Below are positions 5,424-5,668 of a stretch of 5,668 bases of DNA, piece after piece. The position numbers and the translations under genes were made by a program. The stretch comes from Sulfurovum sp. (lineage in GTDB: Bacteria > Campylobacterota > Campylobacteria > Campylobacterales > Sulfurovaceae), in assembly GCA_026984165.1 (NCBI GenBank), contig JALSSQ010000013.1, positions 1-5,668 on the forward strand, given 5' to 3'. The notes beneath the pieces were generated by a model that saw only the letters and a list, made by a program, of their open reading frames with translations, searched no databases and was not told where the DNA came from. The first letter of the stretch is position 1; each line of letters begins with the position of its first letter.

Positions 5424-5456
5424 GTCAAAATAAAATATGTAGGTTTAAAAACTTAA

Positions 5457-5485
5457 CTCGTGACAACGTTCAACGTCGTCACGAG
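5457..5485 (-). terminator. Strong hairpin terminator of the gene entering from the right edge
   Basis: Arms CTCGTGAC (5457-5464) and GTCACGAG (5478-5485) are perfect. The stem continues through one opposition that is a G-U pair on the minus strand and then four more pairs (ACGT/ACGT), giving a 13-bp stem with a 3-base loop. On the minus strand TTAAGTTTTT follows. It lies eight bases past the stop codon of the upstream gene and should insulate the sdh operon from it. Confidence 0.75.
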
Positions 5486-5493
5486 ATGAATAG

Positions 5494-5667
5494 TTATACT
5501 GCAACAGTTGAGACTTGTGCGACGAAGTCTTCTGAAGAGATAAGCTCAAGTCCTATCATCTTTCTGCCCATGACATTTTCTATACGTGAAAAATATTTTT
5601 GCATCATATCATAGGTGGCATTGTCTTCGATAATCAAAACTTCTGCCCCCGCATCAAAAGCATCAAG
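5494..5667 (-). CDS. C-terminal 57 codons of a protein ending in a degenerate CCG-like (HdrB-type) domain
   Basis: An open frame enters from the right edge and ends at TAA (5496-5494); the N-terminus is outside the window. The visible tail aligns without gaps to the last CCG domain of the neighbouring SdhE (from its Asp224). It shares DA-x-D-x2-A near the start, Met and Tyr in the middle, and VMGR (32-35), with about 11 of 51 identical positions by hand count and many conservative ones. The cysteines matching SdhE Cys237 and Cys240 are Asp15 and Thr18, so no cluster ligand remains in this segment. I infer a divergent HdrB/SdhE-related C-terminal domain, perhaps a structural partner of the Sdh complex, but the full gene is needed to name it. 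Its own terminator and the sdh promoter region separate it from the operon. Confidence 0.7.
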   Translation of the reverse strand, partial: LDAFDAGAEVLIIEDNATYDMMQKYFSRIENVMGRKMIGLELISSEDFVAQVSTVAV

Positions 5668-5668
5668 C

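Noticed and set aside
5351..5614. Plus-strand 87-codon open frame at the right end
   Set aside because: It runs through the promoter palindrome and the terminator hairpin and opposes a better-supported minus-strand coding tail; no ribosome site is evident.

Overview
The window looks like chromosomal DNA of a Campylobacterota (epsilonproteobacterial) species. The AT-rich intergenic DNA, the promoters with a good TATAAT-type -10 (twice preceded by TGn) but no clear -35, and the protein character all fit a Sulfurovum/Sulfurimonas-like organism. The genus cannot be fixed from the sequence alone.

Layout. Bases 1-312 (minus) hold the N-terminal 104 codons of an unidentified protein with one membrane segment. 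Bases 451-834 (minus) encode a class II superoxide reductase-like protein with its own promoter. A nested palindrome lies in its predicted 5' leader. Bases 835-1183 are gene-free and carry that leader and promoter, then a 162-bp inverted-repeat element (1002-1163). Bases 1184-1609 (plus) encode a 141-residue protein resembling only the C-terminal part of ADP-ribosylglycohydrolases. Bases 1674-5309 (minus) are a tight three-gene operon, sdhA-sdhB-sdhE, with 9-nt gaps. Bases 5310-5493 hold the operon leader and promoter region, a 17-bp palindrome, and a terminator for the gene upstream. Bases 5494-5667 (minus) are the C-terminal 57 codons of a further gene running off the right edge.

Function. 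The operon encodes a type-E succinate dehydrogenase/fumarate reductase: a flavoprotein with the full catalytic set, an iron-sulfur subunit with a fourth cysteine where the [3Fe-4S] site normally lacks one, and a subunit with two intact HdrB-type CCG domains in place of heme/membrane anchors. The flavoprotein has no Tat signal, so this is a cytoplasmic complex, unlike the periplasmic MfrABE enzymes of Wolinella and Campylobacter. The protein encoded just upstream ends in a domain that aligns without gaps to the last CCG domain of SdhE but lacks the cysteine ligands. The superoxide reductase would remove superoxide in a microaerophile or anaerobe.

The least explained structure is the inverted-repeat element at 1002-1163. 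It has two 67-nt arms pairing without any indel. Nearly all of its transition mismatches become G-U pairs on the minus strand, which suggests a selected minus-strand RNA hairpin or a MITE-like element.
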